A stretch of DNA of 64,000 bases from Salvator merianae (Eukaryota; Chordata; Lepidosauria; Squamata; Teiidae), in contig QVOM02000053.1 in NCBI GenBank assembly GCA_003586115.2, positions 6,119,316-6,183,315 on the forward strand, written 5' to 3'. A program made the position numbers and the translations under genes. How positions within the stretch are numbered: position 1 is the stretch's first letter; every line of letters begins with the position of its first letter. Below the pieces are notes generated by a model. It ran no database searches. It was not told where the DNA came from and was given only the letters and a program-made list of their open reading frames with translations. Below, piece by piece: positions 1-11,310 of this stretch.

Positions 1-2284
1 CAGTGATATTCCAGAGTTTCAGGCAGAGCTTTCTCTCAGCTCTGTGTGAAGATAATAGGGGTTAAAAGTGAAACATCAGACATGGAAATAAGATGTTCCA
101 CCGCTGAAGTTTAGCAATTTTCCCATCTCTGTTTGGAATCTTTGCTATCTCTTCCATGGCTGTTAAGTATCTACTCTTTCTATCCCATCGTTGTTGTAGT
201 TCTGGAGGGAGGCTTGTGCCTATCTCTTGCACAAAAAAAAACTAATAATTCAGGCATAATTTGAGGTACACCATCCTCCTTAAATAAACACTCCTTTTAA
301 TAGTGCTTTCAAAGTCTCCATAGCTATGCACAAGCTTCTTTACAATTCATCAGTGCAAACAAATTACTATTGATCTAGGTGAACAATGGCAGAAGTTGAT
401 CTGCTGTGCTGGCAGCCACTGCAATGCTTTAGATGCACAGTAAGAAAGGAAAGAAAACTTCAACCATCCTCAGAACTGAGGGATGGCTGACAGCACAGCA
501 TCCCTGTAATTTTGTTGACAAATATCAGAGATGATGAGACCTTACCGGTACACATGAATACATGGGAGAGTTATATATATTTTCTCTCCAGCTTGTTCCC
601 TTTGATGCATGATGCTCCCTTTGACTGACCTCTTGGTGCTCTCTGCTCTCCTATGTCTCTCAAACCTGGCCTTTCTTGGTTAGGTATGTGGTCAGATTCT
701 CCATCTCCCCATAGAGCATCTAAACTCCTATTCCTTATGCCAAAGCACCAATATTCTTTTTTTGGTGTGGCAGGCACCATTACTATGGATTACATCTCTT
801 GGTCTTATCAATGAGGTGTAGTCCTGATATCTCCATTGATGTTACTCACCAATGGTTGACATCTCACAAATGACTCTTTGTCCCTTGAACTGTTCCACTT
901 AGAGCCACAATGGACGCTAACCGGTGCTGCTCTATTGGTCTTTAACTCAGTGTTTTATTGTAGGTAGATAATGGTCTCCATTTGAAAATGGAGAAGGTAT
1001 ATTGCAGGCTCTTGGGGAGGTGGCTTGATCAACTCTCAACTATCTCTTCCTGTTTTCATTTTTTAATGAGGAGGCCTGAGGGCATCAAAAATACAAAATG
1101 GATGAAAATTGCAACTGATAGTAGGATGGGAAAAACACTATAAGACACCGTCTGCCATCACAAGTGGAAACACAGAGGCAAAGACTCTTTACCAGGTGCT
1201 TCATATGGTAAGTGGGGACATGGCTAGCATAATCAGTCCTAGTGTTCCTCGCAAACTCCAGTGAGACTTTGGAGGTGGGAAAAATCAAATGTTGTCCACA
1301 CTGGCATTAATCCAGTTTCTTAATCTCTAGATATTGCTACCCCTTAATGACTTCCAGATTGGCAGGGAACTGGCCTTCAGCATTGCAAGGCTGTTGTTTG
1401 TTTAAGCTCTCAGAATAGGCAGTTTCTCAATAAGCCAGGAAGAACCTATAAAGCAGGCTGTAACACATATATATGAGAGCCTATATCTGGGAGATGCTAA
1501 GGATTAAAACTGTATCCATACTTTCCAAGTGGTTGTCCTATCACCAGTCCACAACCACGTCATAGATACTGGATATTCTGTATATAATTTAAAATCTAGG
1601 TAAGAAAATCTCATCCAGAATGCCTTCACTTTTGGAGGTAAGACAGCTGATAAATGAATGCATTGCCCCAGCTAAGAGAAACTTTCCATCTGTGGATAAG
1701 AAACGTAAGATTCTTCCTTGGGGACAATAGTGTGGTGCCATAAGGAATGAATTTGTTTTATTATGTGGATAAAACTGAAATCTAGCAAGACAGAAGTGCT
1801 CATCATGTGAGTTTATTCAACAGACTTCTTCTGACACTCATGAGCTTTCTAGCTAGTTAGAAACGAAAGCCTTGGTTGCCTTCAGGGTACTCTAAATGGA
1901 TAAATGTGAGTCTGTTAATATCAAATCATAACCCATTATATTTACAGGAATAAGTAGTACATGGATGGATGGCTCCTGCTGTTTAAGAAAGCCATTATGT
2001 TTCACCATGCTTATTGGTGGTTAAAATGTTAATGAGCAACATTATACAATGGATCTTGCAATGCTAAGGAAATCTACTTGACATAAGGGGGGAGTGGAGA
2101 GGGGAGGAGGGGAACAAACAAAGCTAATTTAGGCCCTGCCTCATTAATCAGATGTGCCTACAGCTAAGGAAGTGTCACCTAAGTATGGTTTTCCTTTTTT
2201 TGCTTTTTCCTGCAGATGAAGATACCGGCATACAAAAGAGCAGTAATTGGATTTCTGTATGTAGGCAGTAGCACTTAAAAAAAA
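1..2284. other. AT-rich unique DNA, no gene seen
   Basis: Short open frames on both strands show no domain, no codon periodicity that I can see and no splice context. No repeat family is recognised. Nothing further can be supported here. Confidence 0.6.
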
Positions 2285-2304
2285 AGAGAGAGAGAGAGAG
2301 AGAG
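2285..2304. repeat. (GA)n microsatellite
   Basis: About ten uninterrupted GA units follow a short A-run. Confidence 0.95.
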
Positions 2305-4302
2305 TTTAAAGCAAGTAAATTTGGACATGGATTTGACTGCCTTAAGGATGAATGCTTAAGGCATTTTCCATGTGGTGGTTGTCATTATTAATGGCAACAT
2401 TGCATTCTTGTTTATTAAACTCCTCATGGCCATATGCTTTCTAAATAAATGTTTCCTACAACTTGCTGCAATGCTGTACCACTTTAGAGGGAGGAAGGAA
2501 GAACCACAAAAAATTTTACAAGGTTCAATTTTGAGAATTTTTAATATGCAGGTCTTACTGTTTTCTATAATCACTCTTCACCAATTCACTCTTCATCAAT
2601 GAGGCAGGAATAGGAAACCATTAACCTTTGAGATGCTATTGGGCTCTAAATCCTATCAGATACAAGTCTTTGCTAGATGCTGGGTAATATGAGGACATGA
2701 AGCTCAGCAACTCCCAAAGTTCCATGAGTTCCCTACACATCCCAACAACTGGAAACTCAAGAACAGAATACAAAGGGGATGACAAATATTCGTGTAGTTT
2801 ATCCTCAGCAGTAACTAGACCTTGGAGATACACTGTCTCTTGAATCTCACAAGTCCTGCCAAGTTTCTCTTTGCTCCTTCCTCTCTTCTGATTGGCACTG
2901 GTTTATCTCCTTAATTGATGCTATATTGGGGCCACATCTCCACTTACTTTCAGAGGGTCCTTTGTGTGTCCAAGAAGGTGCTTTCTATTACCATGTCACC
3001 ATTTTTGGTTGCAGTGGGCATCTTCAAAATAATCATGCACAGTGTTTTGTGGTATGATCACTCAGAGAAGGTACCTCTGAATACAGACAGTTTCACATTA
3101 AAACCCAGTGCTCCCAGTGCATGACTCACAACACCCTCCACCTCTTGAGAGTGAAGCAGGTTAAAAACTGGCTTCCATTACTTGTAGTAGGTAAGTGGGA
3201 TTTCACCACTAGTATTTTGTAGTATCTATTAGTTAACTACTGTGTCCTATATTTTCTTGTTTCACTTTTGAATGGTGATTGTTTTTTGGTCTTTCCAATC
3301 GTAAGTAAGGACACTTTTAGCACCAATTAAAAGGAAATTGATAAGATATATTTGGGGGATGGGATATTTAGGTTTATTGGTATAGATGTTGAGAAGGAAT
3401 GAAGAGTACTAAGTGTTTTAACTCACCTGTTCCATCAATACTTTCATGTATTCTTTCACAAGAAGGTATTTGACTTGTGCTTCAGGGTTGACAGAAGAAA
3501 TGGCAAACAACACCTACAGAATGCCAGGTTGGAGAAGACTTTGACTTTTTTTTTCAGGGCAACCATATGGAGAAAACTGGGATAACAACATAAAAGTGCT
3601 TGCCAATTTTCATAAAGTATTTCCATAAATGACAGTTGATAGGCTAGCCCTGGGTTGCATGTATCTTGACCAGAATAATCATGAAATATTATAAGTGATA
3701 GAATAGAATTTACATGTCCTTTTTGAAAACCAGAGATAGGTTGCAAAGATTTAAATAAAACATTTCAAGGTAATGCCAGGTAATTCTCGTTGGAGTGTGA
3801 ATCAGCCTTTCAACAAACATTAATGTAGAAAAGTGAGACTGAGATTATTATGAAGTGTTAAAAGCATTGCCTGGCAGTTTAGATAAACAAAAATTAGAGT
3901 TCCCACAAATAACAGCTGAGAAAACCGACATTTTCCCGTGCTTTTAGGAAACACCATAATAAGAAGGCACAATTCTAAGTGTGAGGAACAAAGTAAGGAT
4001 TTATTGTTGTATTTATTATTTTTAAAATGGTGACTTGTTTGCTTGCTTGCTTTTTTTTTTTCATTTAGGTGTTTGAGGGTAACAAAGGCAACTCCATTTG
4101 CAGCTATTGACAACAAGAAATGAAAATAAGCAAACACAGTTGTGTTAGTTCACAGGGCACAAATATACACGAGCATAGCTCTGACCCTCATTTAACTGGG
4201 ACCTCTAATGAAAATTCACTAAAAAATTAGTGAAGGAGATGAAAAAACATATATTAGAGTATTATTCTCAAACACAGAACTGCAGCTCTCAGAAATCTTT
4301 AA
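2305..4302. other. AT-rich unique DNA, no gene seen
   Basis: Open frames of 60-105 codons occur on both strands and overlap one another, as expected by chance. None shows a recognisable domain. I see no RNA gene and no assignable transposon relic. Confidence 0.55.
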
Positions 4303-4615
4303 CTAGGGTTGTGTGTGAACAAACTTTGCATGTTCTGGTCACCATCAAATCAAACCCCCATTTGTTTAGTTTGACAACAAATATTTTATTGGAATAAATG
4401 ATTGTTTGCATTTGATTTCAAATTTGTTTGAAAACAAAAACACTATTTTTTCCCCATTGAAAAAGGCCTTTTGAATGGCAAAAACACAGTGAACATGTTC
4501 AATTGAACAGTTTCTGTTCAAGTGGGAGACTGTTTTGATCAAATGTCCTGATATTCGAACAACCTCATGTTTGCTTTGATGCAAACAGCTTCAGATGTGA
4601 ACTATTTGATCAAAT
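4303..4615. repeat. TTTGATCAAA-rich interspersed repeat, copy 1
   Basis: The segment is rich in TTTGATCAAA, TTTGTTTGAA and GATATTCGAAC-like blocks. Its last 110 bases align by eye with the end of the copy near 11.16-11.31 kb (shared GATATTC, CATGTT, AACAGCTTCA and AACTATT in the same order) and, less closely, with the copy at 6.43-6.77 kb. The left edge reads AGGGTTGTGTGTGAAC, reminiscent of the GATGTGCA ends of the MITEs elsewhere in this window. It is probably a non-autonomous DNA transposon relic. The boundaries are approximate. Confidence 0.55.
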
Positions 4616-6424
4616 TAGAGATTAATATCAGAAAGGTATTAAAGAAGATTCAAGGTCTATCAGATACACTGAAGAAAATGGGGGCAGTTTTTATCTCTTT
4701 ATTTATTCCCTTTAAAACCTTTGCACACCAGGTTTGCACCCAGGAATGGATGACCTATAATAACAAAGTGCCCAACACTCCAGTATATCTAATATTTTCT
4801 GTGTGCAGAATACATTATCTTCAGTTACGCCCAACTTCCAAGGGTGTGTGAGCAGAATTTCAACCTAAACAGTGTTTCAGCTACCATTAACTCTACTTTT
4901 CCTGAACCTTAATACCACTTCATTTTAGCTGCCTTAGCTAATCAGTCCAGATGAATACCAAACACTCCTGATTGCTACACAAAACAGAAACAGCATATTT
5001 TTGAAGAAAAACAAGGTGAATTTGTTGTGCATAGCTATTTAAATGGCCCATTTAATGGTGCATGACAATTGCCAGTCAGTGTAGAGCTTGTACAAATAGG
5101 GTGGAGATAAGGTGATTCTAAGGAATAATCATCTAGGGTATGAAACACCAATTGCAGATATTTCCTTTATTCTCCCTAAATGATGCACCTGCTCTGGCTT
5201 TGCCACCTGCATCAGAAAACCGAGCTAGAACATCCTTCCACGGTAATGGTAGTATCATCTATCTGAGAGATCTCCAGGCTGTCATTAAGACTGCCAATTG
5301 AACTATTATTCTCACAATACAAGCTTGTTCATTAGCTCACAACCTGATTTCCCAGGTGCTGTGAAGAAGGCTTTCTAAATAAATACTGTCAGAACAGCAT
5401 TGCTTAAACCCTTGGCACCCTTAGGAAAAACAAGCATCTTTTCCCATCCTCGTCTTCAGTTGAGATACTAATATATTATGCAAGAAAATATATCCATATT
5501 CTCTGCACTTCATTGCCATTTTAGTATGCTTTGGCAGAGCTACAGTTTTGAAAGTAATGTTGGGTTATTGAGACATCAGTCTTTTTGCTATTTTTTTCTT
5601 TTCTTCTCAGTAAGCTTGAGAATGTGACTGGGGCCTGGTTTCACAAAATAGATCTCTACAGTTTCTAGTTTGTTATTTCACAACAAAAGATGAACAGCAA
5701 CATTCAATTCTTGATTTTCAGATTTCCCGGAACTAAATATTGGTCCTGTAGCAGCTGAAGTGCATTGGTTTAAACTGAACTGTCCCTACTGCATGCGTCC
5801 CAACATGTCCTCCCAAAAAATGACTATTGCAGTGGTTGTCACCTACTGTCTTTTGACTGGACCTATGTAAGCAGCACTTGGTGGGTAAAGGAGACACTGA
5901 GACACTGAAGCAAAGGTCTTGACAAGCAGAGGAAGTTGAAAAGTGTGTTTTTACTTCTGGTAGAGTTAGCCAGAACTGAGGACACATAACAAGGGATGAC
6001 TAGTTCCTTTTCTTCCCCTGATTGCAGATCAGTTTCTGACAAAAGTCGTAAAGCACATGCTGTTCATGGTGGGAATTGCTCTATGACTGGAACACTTGTT
6101 TTGGCCCAGCAGTGAGCTGGAGGGCCTTTTACTTGAGTCACACGTCCTGGCTTATGCAGGCCTCAAGGCTGGGGACAACAGTTTTAGGGAGTTGAGTAAC
6201 ATTCTATCCTAGATTGTAGAACAATAGCAATTTTGGCATGTCTTAATTTGGGGATGATAAGGGAATATGTGTTACATCAATGCGAATGCTGATGTTTCTG
6301 TTACCTTCAAAATAGCAATATCAGAATCCACATTTAATTTTATTGAACATTCAAAGTTTAAATAATGATTCTATCATAAAATGAAATACCTGAAATCCTT
6401 TTGAGAAATAAGCACAAACTAAAT
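4616..6424. other. AT-rich unique DNA with one candidate conserved element
   Basis: No gene is seen. The part around 5160-5420 has high sequence complexity, no repeats and TAAT/ATTAG motifs, so it is a possible conserved non-coding element. That is inference only. Confidence 0.35.
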
Positions 6425-6772
6425 TGATGTGTTTGGTTTGCCATTGAGCTGAATATTCATTTGTTCAATTCAATGGTGAATGATTTTATCAAATATCTGG
6501 TTGCTCATGTTCAATTTTGAAGTAGTCTGAAAAAAAGAAATACTTCTATTGAAAAAAGTGTTTTTGTTGGAAAATGCACAGCAAATGTGAACAATTTGAT
6601 CAAATAGTTGACATTTGCAAGTGGGGAACTGGTTTGGTTTGGTTATTTTATTTATTTATTTATTTATTTTGAATATTTGAACATCCACTTGTTTGGCTTC
6701 ATGCAAATGTCTGCAAGAGCAAACCATGCAATTGAAATTTTGAATACAAACTGAACTCTGCGCATCTCAAAT
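6425..6772. repeat. TTTGATCAAA-rich interspersed repeat, copy 2
   Basis: It has the same vocabulary as the copy at 4.3 kb: AATGTGAACAATTTGATCAA, a GAATATTTGAAC block and CTTCATGCAAATG. It ends in CAAACTGAACTCTGCGCATC, which parallels CAAACCAAACGTTGTACACC at the end of the 11.3-kb copy. A (TTTA)n run at 6643-6670 lies inside it. Boundaries are approximate. Confidence 0.5.
6643..6670. repeat. (TTTA)n microsatellite
   Basis: Six or so TTTA units, embedded in the interspersed repeat. Confidence 0.9.
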
Positions 6773-7950
6773 CCTTTCAGTGGTGTCATTCTGTTAGCAT
6801 CTTCATGTTCATTTCTACATTGATTACCTAGGGAGTTTGATGCTGTCACAAATTCATATTAGATTTTCTCTCAGAAAGAAAAAAGAATGAAATTGAGTTT
6901 CCAAAATTTATTGAAAAGAGAAGACACAGAGCCCCTTGCAGAATCATTACATTCTCATTCAATCTCTGTCAAAATAATAGGTTTCAATTTGTGTTGTATT
7001 CTCATTACAGCATTGGATGAGGTATCAGAATTCTAATGTCTCATATATTCAAAGAATTAGAGTGATTCACTGCATTGTTGTGACCTTTTCAATATGCAGT
7101 AAATGGATGACACAGGACTCCTTTATCCCACCCTAATTCTGTGTTTACATCTTTTTGTTAGCTTTCCTTTTTTATTAATTGGTGGGGAGAAAAAATAGAA
7201 AGCCAATGAAAATACCATATTAGTAAAGGTCAGCCCTGAACAATACAGTTCATGTTCTTGAAAGCATTATCCATTTGTCTTGGTTTATCACCATTTCCTA
7301 TACAAATTAAACATTGAAACAATATAGACTTAATTTTAGCACTTAATTATATAAAGCAATGTCATAAAAAGTAGCACCCTACCATCAGAATAGGTGATTG
7401 CCTGATAATTGCATGTTTGCAGCCTTGAGCTAAGAGATAGAAGATGGAAAAAAAAATGTAGGGAAAGTAAATCAGTAAGTGTGTTTTGCACATGCAATTA
7501 TGTGTGTATTTTTAGTTTTGTTACAATGTGTTTGGATCATGGCATAATTAACTGACATCATACTTTGAAACAACACAACTCACCCCTAAATTTTCCTGAT
7601 ATATTTGATCCCCAGATATAAGGTGGTTGTTCATGCTCATGTCTCACGCTGTTATTTACTTTTTCCTGCACTCTTCTTGACGTGCCAACTTATTTATGCA
7701 AACAGTATTTCAAATATCAATGCAATATCTGTGGTGTTTGGGTTATTTCCTCTGCAGCCACTTTGATTTCGTTATTTTATATTGATTTTCAATGGCTGTT
7801 AGTGTTATGGTTTTATGGTTAGTTGTACGGACCACAAAATGGCAGTATAGAAGTCATAAGTAAGTATGAAAAATAGATTCCTAGTAATCTTATATTTTTG
7901 CAAAATGAGCATAAGAACCACTATATTAGTAGTTAATTTCACATAGAGAG
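6773..7950. other. AT-rich unique DNA, no gene seen
   Basis: No open frame reaches 60 codons here and no repeat family is recognised. Confidence 0.6.
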
Positions 7951-8298
7951 TGTCAGAATCCTTTCCCCCCCCACCTCTGGACGTATTAGTTATGGTAAAC
8001 TATCTGGCTTCGCAGGCTGGAGTATCTATAACTAGAGGGTATGACTAAGGTCATAAATCGGACATCACCAATTTGGTGGAGAAAGTATGGGAACTATTGG
8101 AAGTTAACTTTGTTTGGTGACAAAATACTGATAGCCTGATAGGGGAGGCACCAAGACAGGCTGCAGTAGACTTCACTGAAGGAAAAAAGGCAATAGATTG
8201 GGATATTTGCCATAGCTGAAATCTGCCTCTATCTTAGTGTGAAGGAAGCTCAATAAACAGTGGTGATACTGTTTGTGCCCCCAGTTCTGCTCCTGACG
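7951..8298 (+). mobile_element. Candidate solo LTR (about 348 bp)
   Basis: The segment begins TGTCAGAATCC and ends CTCCTGACG, short inverted ends of the kind found on LTRs. A polyadenylation signal (AATAAA, within 8251-8260) lies about 45 bases before the right end and is followed by a GT-rich stretch, as in an R-U5 region. Composition is less AT-rich than the flanks. I see no clear target-site duplication, no internal retroelement sequence beside it and no second copy in the window. An alternative is an unrelated host segment with a chance poly(A) signal. Confidence 0.4.
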
Positions 8299-8560
8299 TT
8301 TTTGCCCATAATCTATCTGGCTGATTGGCATTGCATTGCATTGGAAAGTAGTTGCAGTATTAGGGACGGATCAATAGAGCATCCTCATGAATACAGTTGG
8401 ACATTTTCATTGGAAAAGGACACATTTTAGCATCCTTCCCAAGCTTGGTTGACCCGAGGAGATGAAGAAAGGAATATTCCATTTTGTCTCTGAATTCTTC
8501 AGCCTTCCAGATGCTGGATAGTGGAGGAAGTATGAAAAAGTCAGGTAACTGTTTAACTAA

Positions 8561-8596
8561 TTTTATTTTTATTTTATTTTATTTTATTTTATTTTT
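8561..8596. repeat. (TTTTA)n microsatellite
   Basis: About seven ATTTT units in a row. Confidence 0.95.
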
Positions 8597-10239
8597 TGTG
8601 AGTGGGAAAGCAAGGTCTTCCATGGCCTTTCCAGTCTAATGTTGCCCACTGATCTCCCTAATTAGCTTGCCTGTTAGAATTAAATCATTTAATCAGATAT
8701 TATAGTACAAGGAGCAATAAGCCCTTATTTTACATATAACATTCCCCGCCTTTGGGAGGGGCTGTACACTCAGATAGAATACAGTAGCCTACAACACTAG
8801 CCAAGAACCCTTAAGCAAACATTTGCAAAACAATGACGTAATGAGTATGTGTTGCTTTTCTAATAAGAAACCACACTGTACAATTGCTGTTACAAGGTTA
8901 TATACACTGAGAGGTACCTTTTCCAACCTCTGAACGTTCCTGTCAACTTCCTTATCATTTCAACTCATCAGAACCCAGAGTCAGCAATGCAAGTAAGGAG
9001 GGATGGGAGGTTCATGCAGGGCAAATGAAGATAGCAAAGCTCAAGACATCTTGACACTAGCACATAGTGAAGTCTTATGACTCTCTGGCTTTATTTCCTT
9101 AGCACCTTAACATTTATATTTTAGGATGCATTTTGGCAGAGCATGACACACATGTGCAGACTATCAAAACACACATTCACATGTTAATATGGGTTTAAAA
9201 TTCTGCATTTTTATGCAATCTCTTTAAAAAAAAAAAAAGGGTCTTAATTACTGTGTCATATTTTTCCTTATCAGAAAGCAGTGAAAGCTTTAATTACTTT
9301 GTACCTCGGTTGGTTCTGAAAGCATGCAAAATTTAACTGTTTTCCCAGAAGCAAATAAAGTACACATTTATTATGTTACATAAAAGTTATGGAATGATTT
9401 AGAATAATTAAGTCAAAGAAAGCCTTTTTCAAGGTTCCACTTATTTAAATGGTGCATAAAATTAATTTTAGAAATTTAATTCTTATTAAAATTGAATGCC
9501 AGACAATCAACAAGTTGGAGACAAGGATATCTGGTCTTCTATTATTTTTAAGAGCAATCAGCCATTTAACACCACGACAAATGAATCCTGTTTGTCAGTT
9601 CTCTAGATGATTTCAGAAAGGCACCACCTCTTTTACTTAAAACAAATACAGAGAAACAGACAAGCAAAGCTAGAGAGCTGTAATGAAGAAAAACGTGTTT
9701 AAGTTACAGTCTAATAATTCTTGTGCATTCTACACAAACTATTCACATATTTAATTATGAGATGTCCTTATTAGTTCTGAATTTATGCCCACTTTGGTAC
9801 ATAAGGCATAAGCAACCTTGTGTCAGGATGGGCATATAAAGCATTGCATATTATGACTTGTTGAAAGTACAGGAAATGGACCAGCAGTGACCTGGATTCC
9901 TGTGTCATCTTGGAAAACCAAATCCCATTTCCAAGGTACAAAATATGGAAAAGGTTTTCCTTTAGCTCCTTTGTCCCTTCTGCCTACAACCAGGTACATC
10001 TGCATATCAATGTTAGCAGGTCTGACTTCCTTCAAAATAATAGAAAACCTCTGCAGAGTTTTATATAAGCTGGAACACTGATAAAAATACCAAAAGCTAT
10101 CTGAAAGGCATCGTTTTGTTATTGCAAAATACTGACAAACTGTAATGTTTAACGGAAATAGTAGGTAAACATTTTGCTTACCTCTGTCTGGAATTTGAGT
10201 GCATCTCTTTACTCATCAAGAAACCAATTTTTGTCTGTC
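8597..10239. other. AT-rich DNA, no gene; one candidate conserved element
   Basis: No gene is seen. The stretch 9255-9500 is free of recognisable repeats and dense in TTAATTA/TTAATTAC and CTTTAATTAC motifs. It could be a conserved homeodomain-bound element. This is inference from texture alone. Confidence 0.35.
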
Positions 10240-10770
10240 TATATGAATGAATGGATTTATTTGTACAGTCAATGACCAGAATCAAAACACATAAAAGTTT
10301 CTTAACATATTTAAAATTGACATATAAAAATAAAATGCAAAATGCAAAACTATGACGATAAAATATTGTTGTAATAAACTGAAATATGTACGATTAATCA
10401 GCATTATCTAATTTGTCCAAAAACCCTGACTGTTAGATGCAGTTGTTTCTGTTCTTAATTTAATTCTTGTCACACAAAACTTGGCTACATTTAAAATGTC
10501 CTGAAATCGGTTATCTCCTAATAAATGTTTCAGGCAATGTTCTTCTCCTTTATCTAAAATATGGGAAACGATAGGGGTAACAAAAGTTGCATGTGCCTCC
10601 TCCTGTGGCAACGTAATATGGCATGAGCAATATTTTCTACCTGATTCAGTCCGATGGACAGATTCGTTCTTGTTTCTCTTCAGATCATATGTTAATTTTC
10701 TGGGTTCCTGACCCACAGTTATCCTGAGCATGTGACATTCACTTCTGTTGCCCCCTCCTAGCCCCATCCT
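10240..10770 (-). mobile_element. Non-LTR retrotransposon 3' end (ORF tail plus 3' UTR), decayed
   Basis: On the complement, 10767-10408 is an open frame of 119 codons whose C-terminal half (HLLGDNRFQDILNVAKFC, then VTRIKLR) has the pattern that ends the ORF of R4/Dong-like or related LINEs. It is followed downstream by a 3' UTR-like stretch resembling a common squamate LINE tail and ending in short ATTC repeats near 10245. The N-terminal half of the frame does not look like the conserved part. The subfamily is uncertain. It may be the same LINE group as the RT relic at 31.2-31.6 kb. Confidence 0.55.
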
Positions 10771-11139
10771 TCCTTTTACTCCACAACAGCACAGAAGTCC
10801 ATGTGGCAGGCTTCAATTGGACTGAGTGATTGGCACACTACTCAGGGCTTGTTACATGGCAGAGTTCCCATTACAAGCCAGCAGTTTCTTTGAATATCAC
10901 ATAAACTTTGTGTAATTCAATGTAGACAATCAAGTCAGTTTTCCCAACTGCAAGTAAGGCATGTGGTCAGTCAGGCAGAGTGCATTAAATTAGCACAAAA
11001 AACTAAGTGTGAACAAGCTTTCGGTCTCATTTCAAAATGCTAAAGTGCAGAGCACTATCTATAACAACTTACTTTTCCCAGATTGCTCTCTCCTTGTTCA
11101 TAATTTAGATGGATCTCCCCCTGCCCCCAAATCACAGTT
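10771..11139. other. Unique DNA, nothing recognised
   Basis: No open frame, RNA or repeat that I can support. Confidence 0.55.
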
Positions 11140-11310
11140 TTAAGAAAGCTTGTTTGGCTTGATTGCAAATCACTTAATTGAACAAGTGGTCTGGTTTGAT
11201 AGCATTTCCAGATATTCAAATTACTACATGTTCAGTTCAAGGGGAACAGCTTCATGCATAAACTATTCAATAAAATTTTTGAATGCAAACCAAACGTTGT
11301 ACACCTCTAC
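11140..11310. repeat. TTTGATCAAA-rich interspersed repeat, copy 3 (partial)
   Basis: It aligns with the 3' part of the 4.3-kb copy (GATATTCAAA, CATGTTCAGTT, GGAACAGCTTCATGC, AACTATTCAATAAA). It ends CGTTGTACACCTCTAC, close to the TGCACATCCCTA-type terminus of the GATGTGCA MITEs. The left part is missing or too diverged. Confidence 0.55.
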
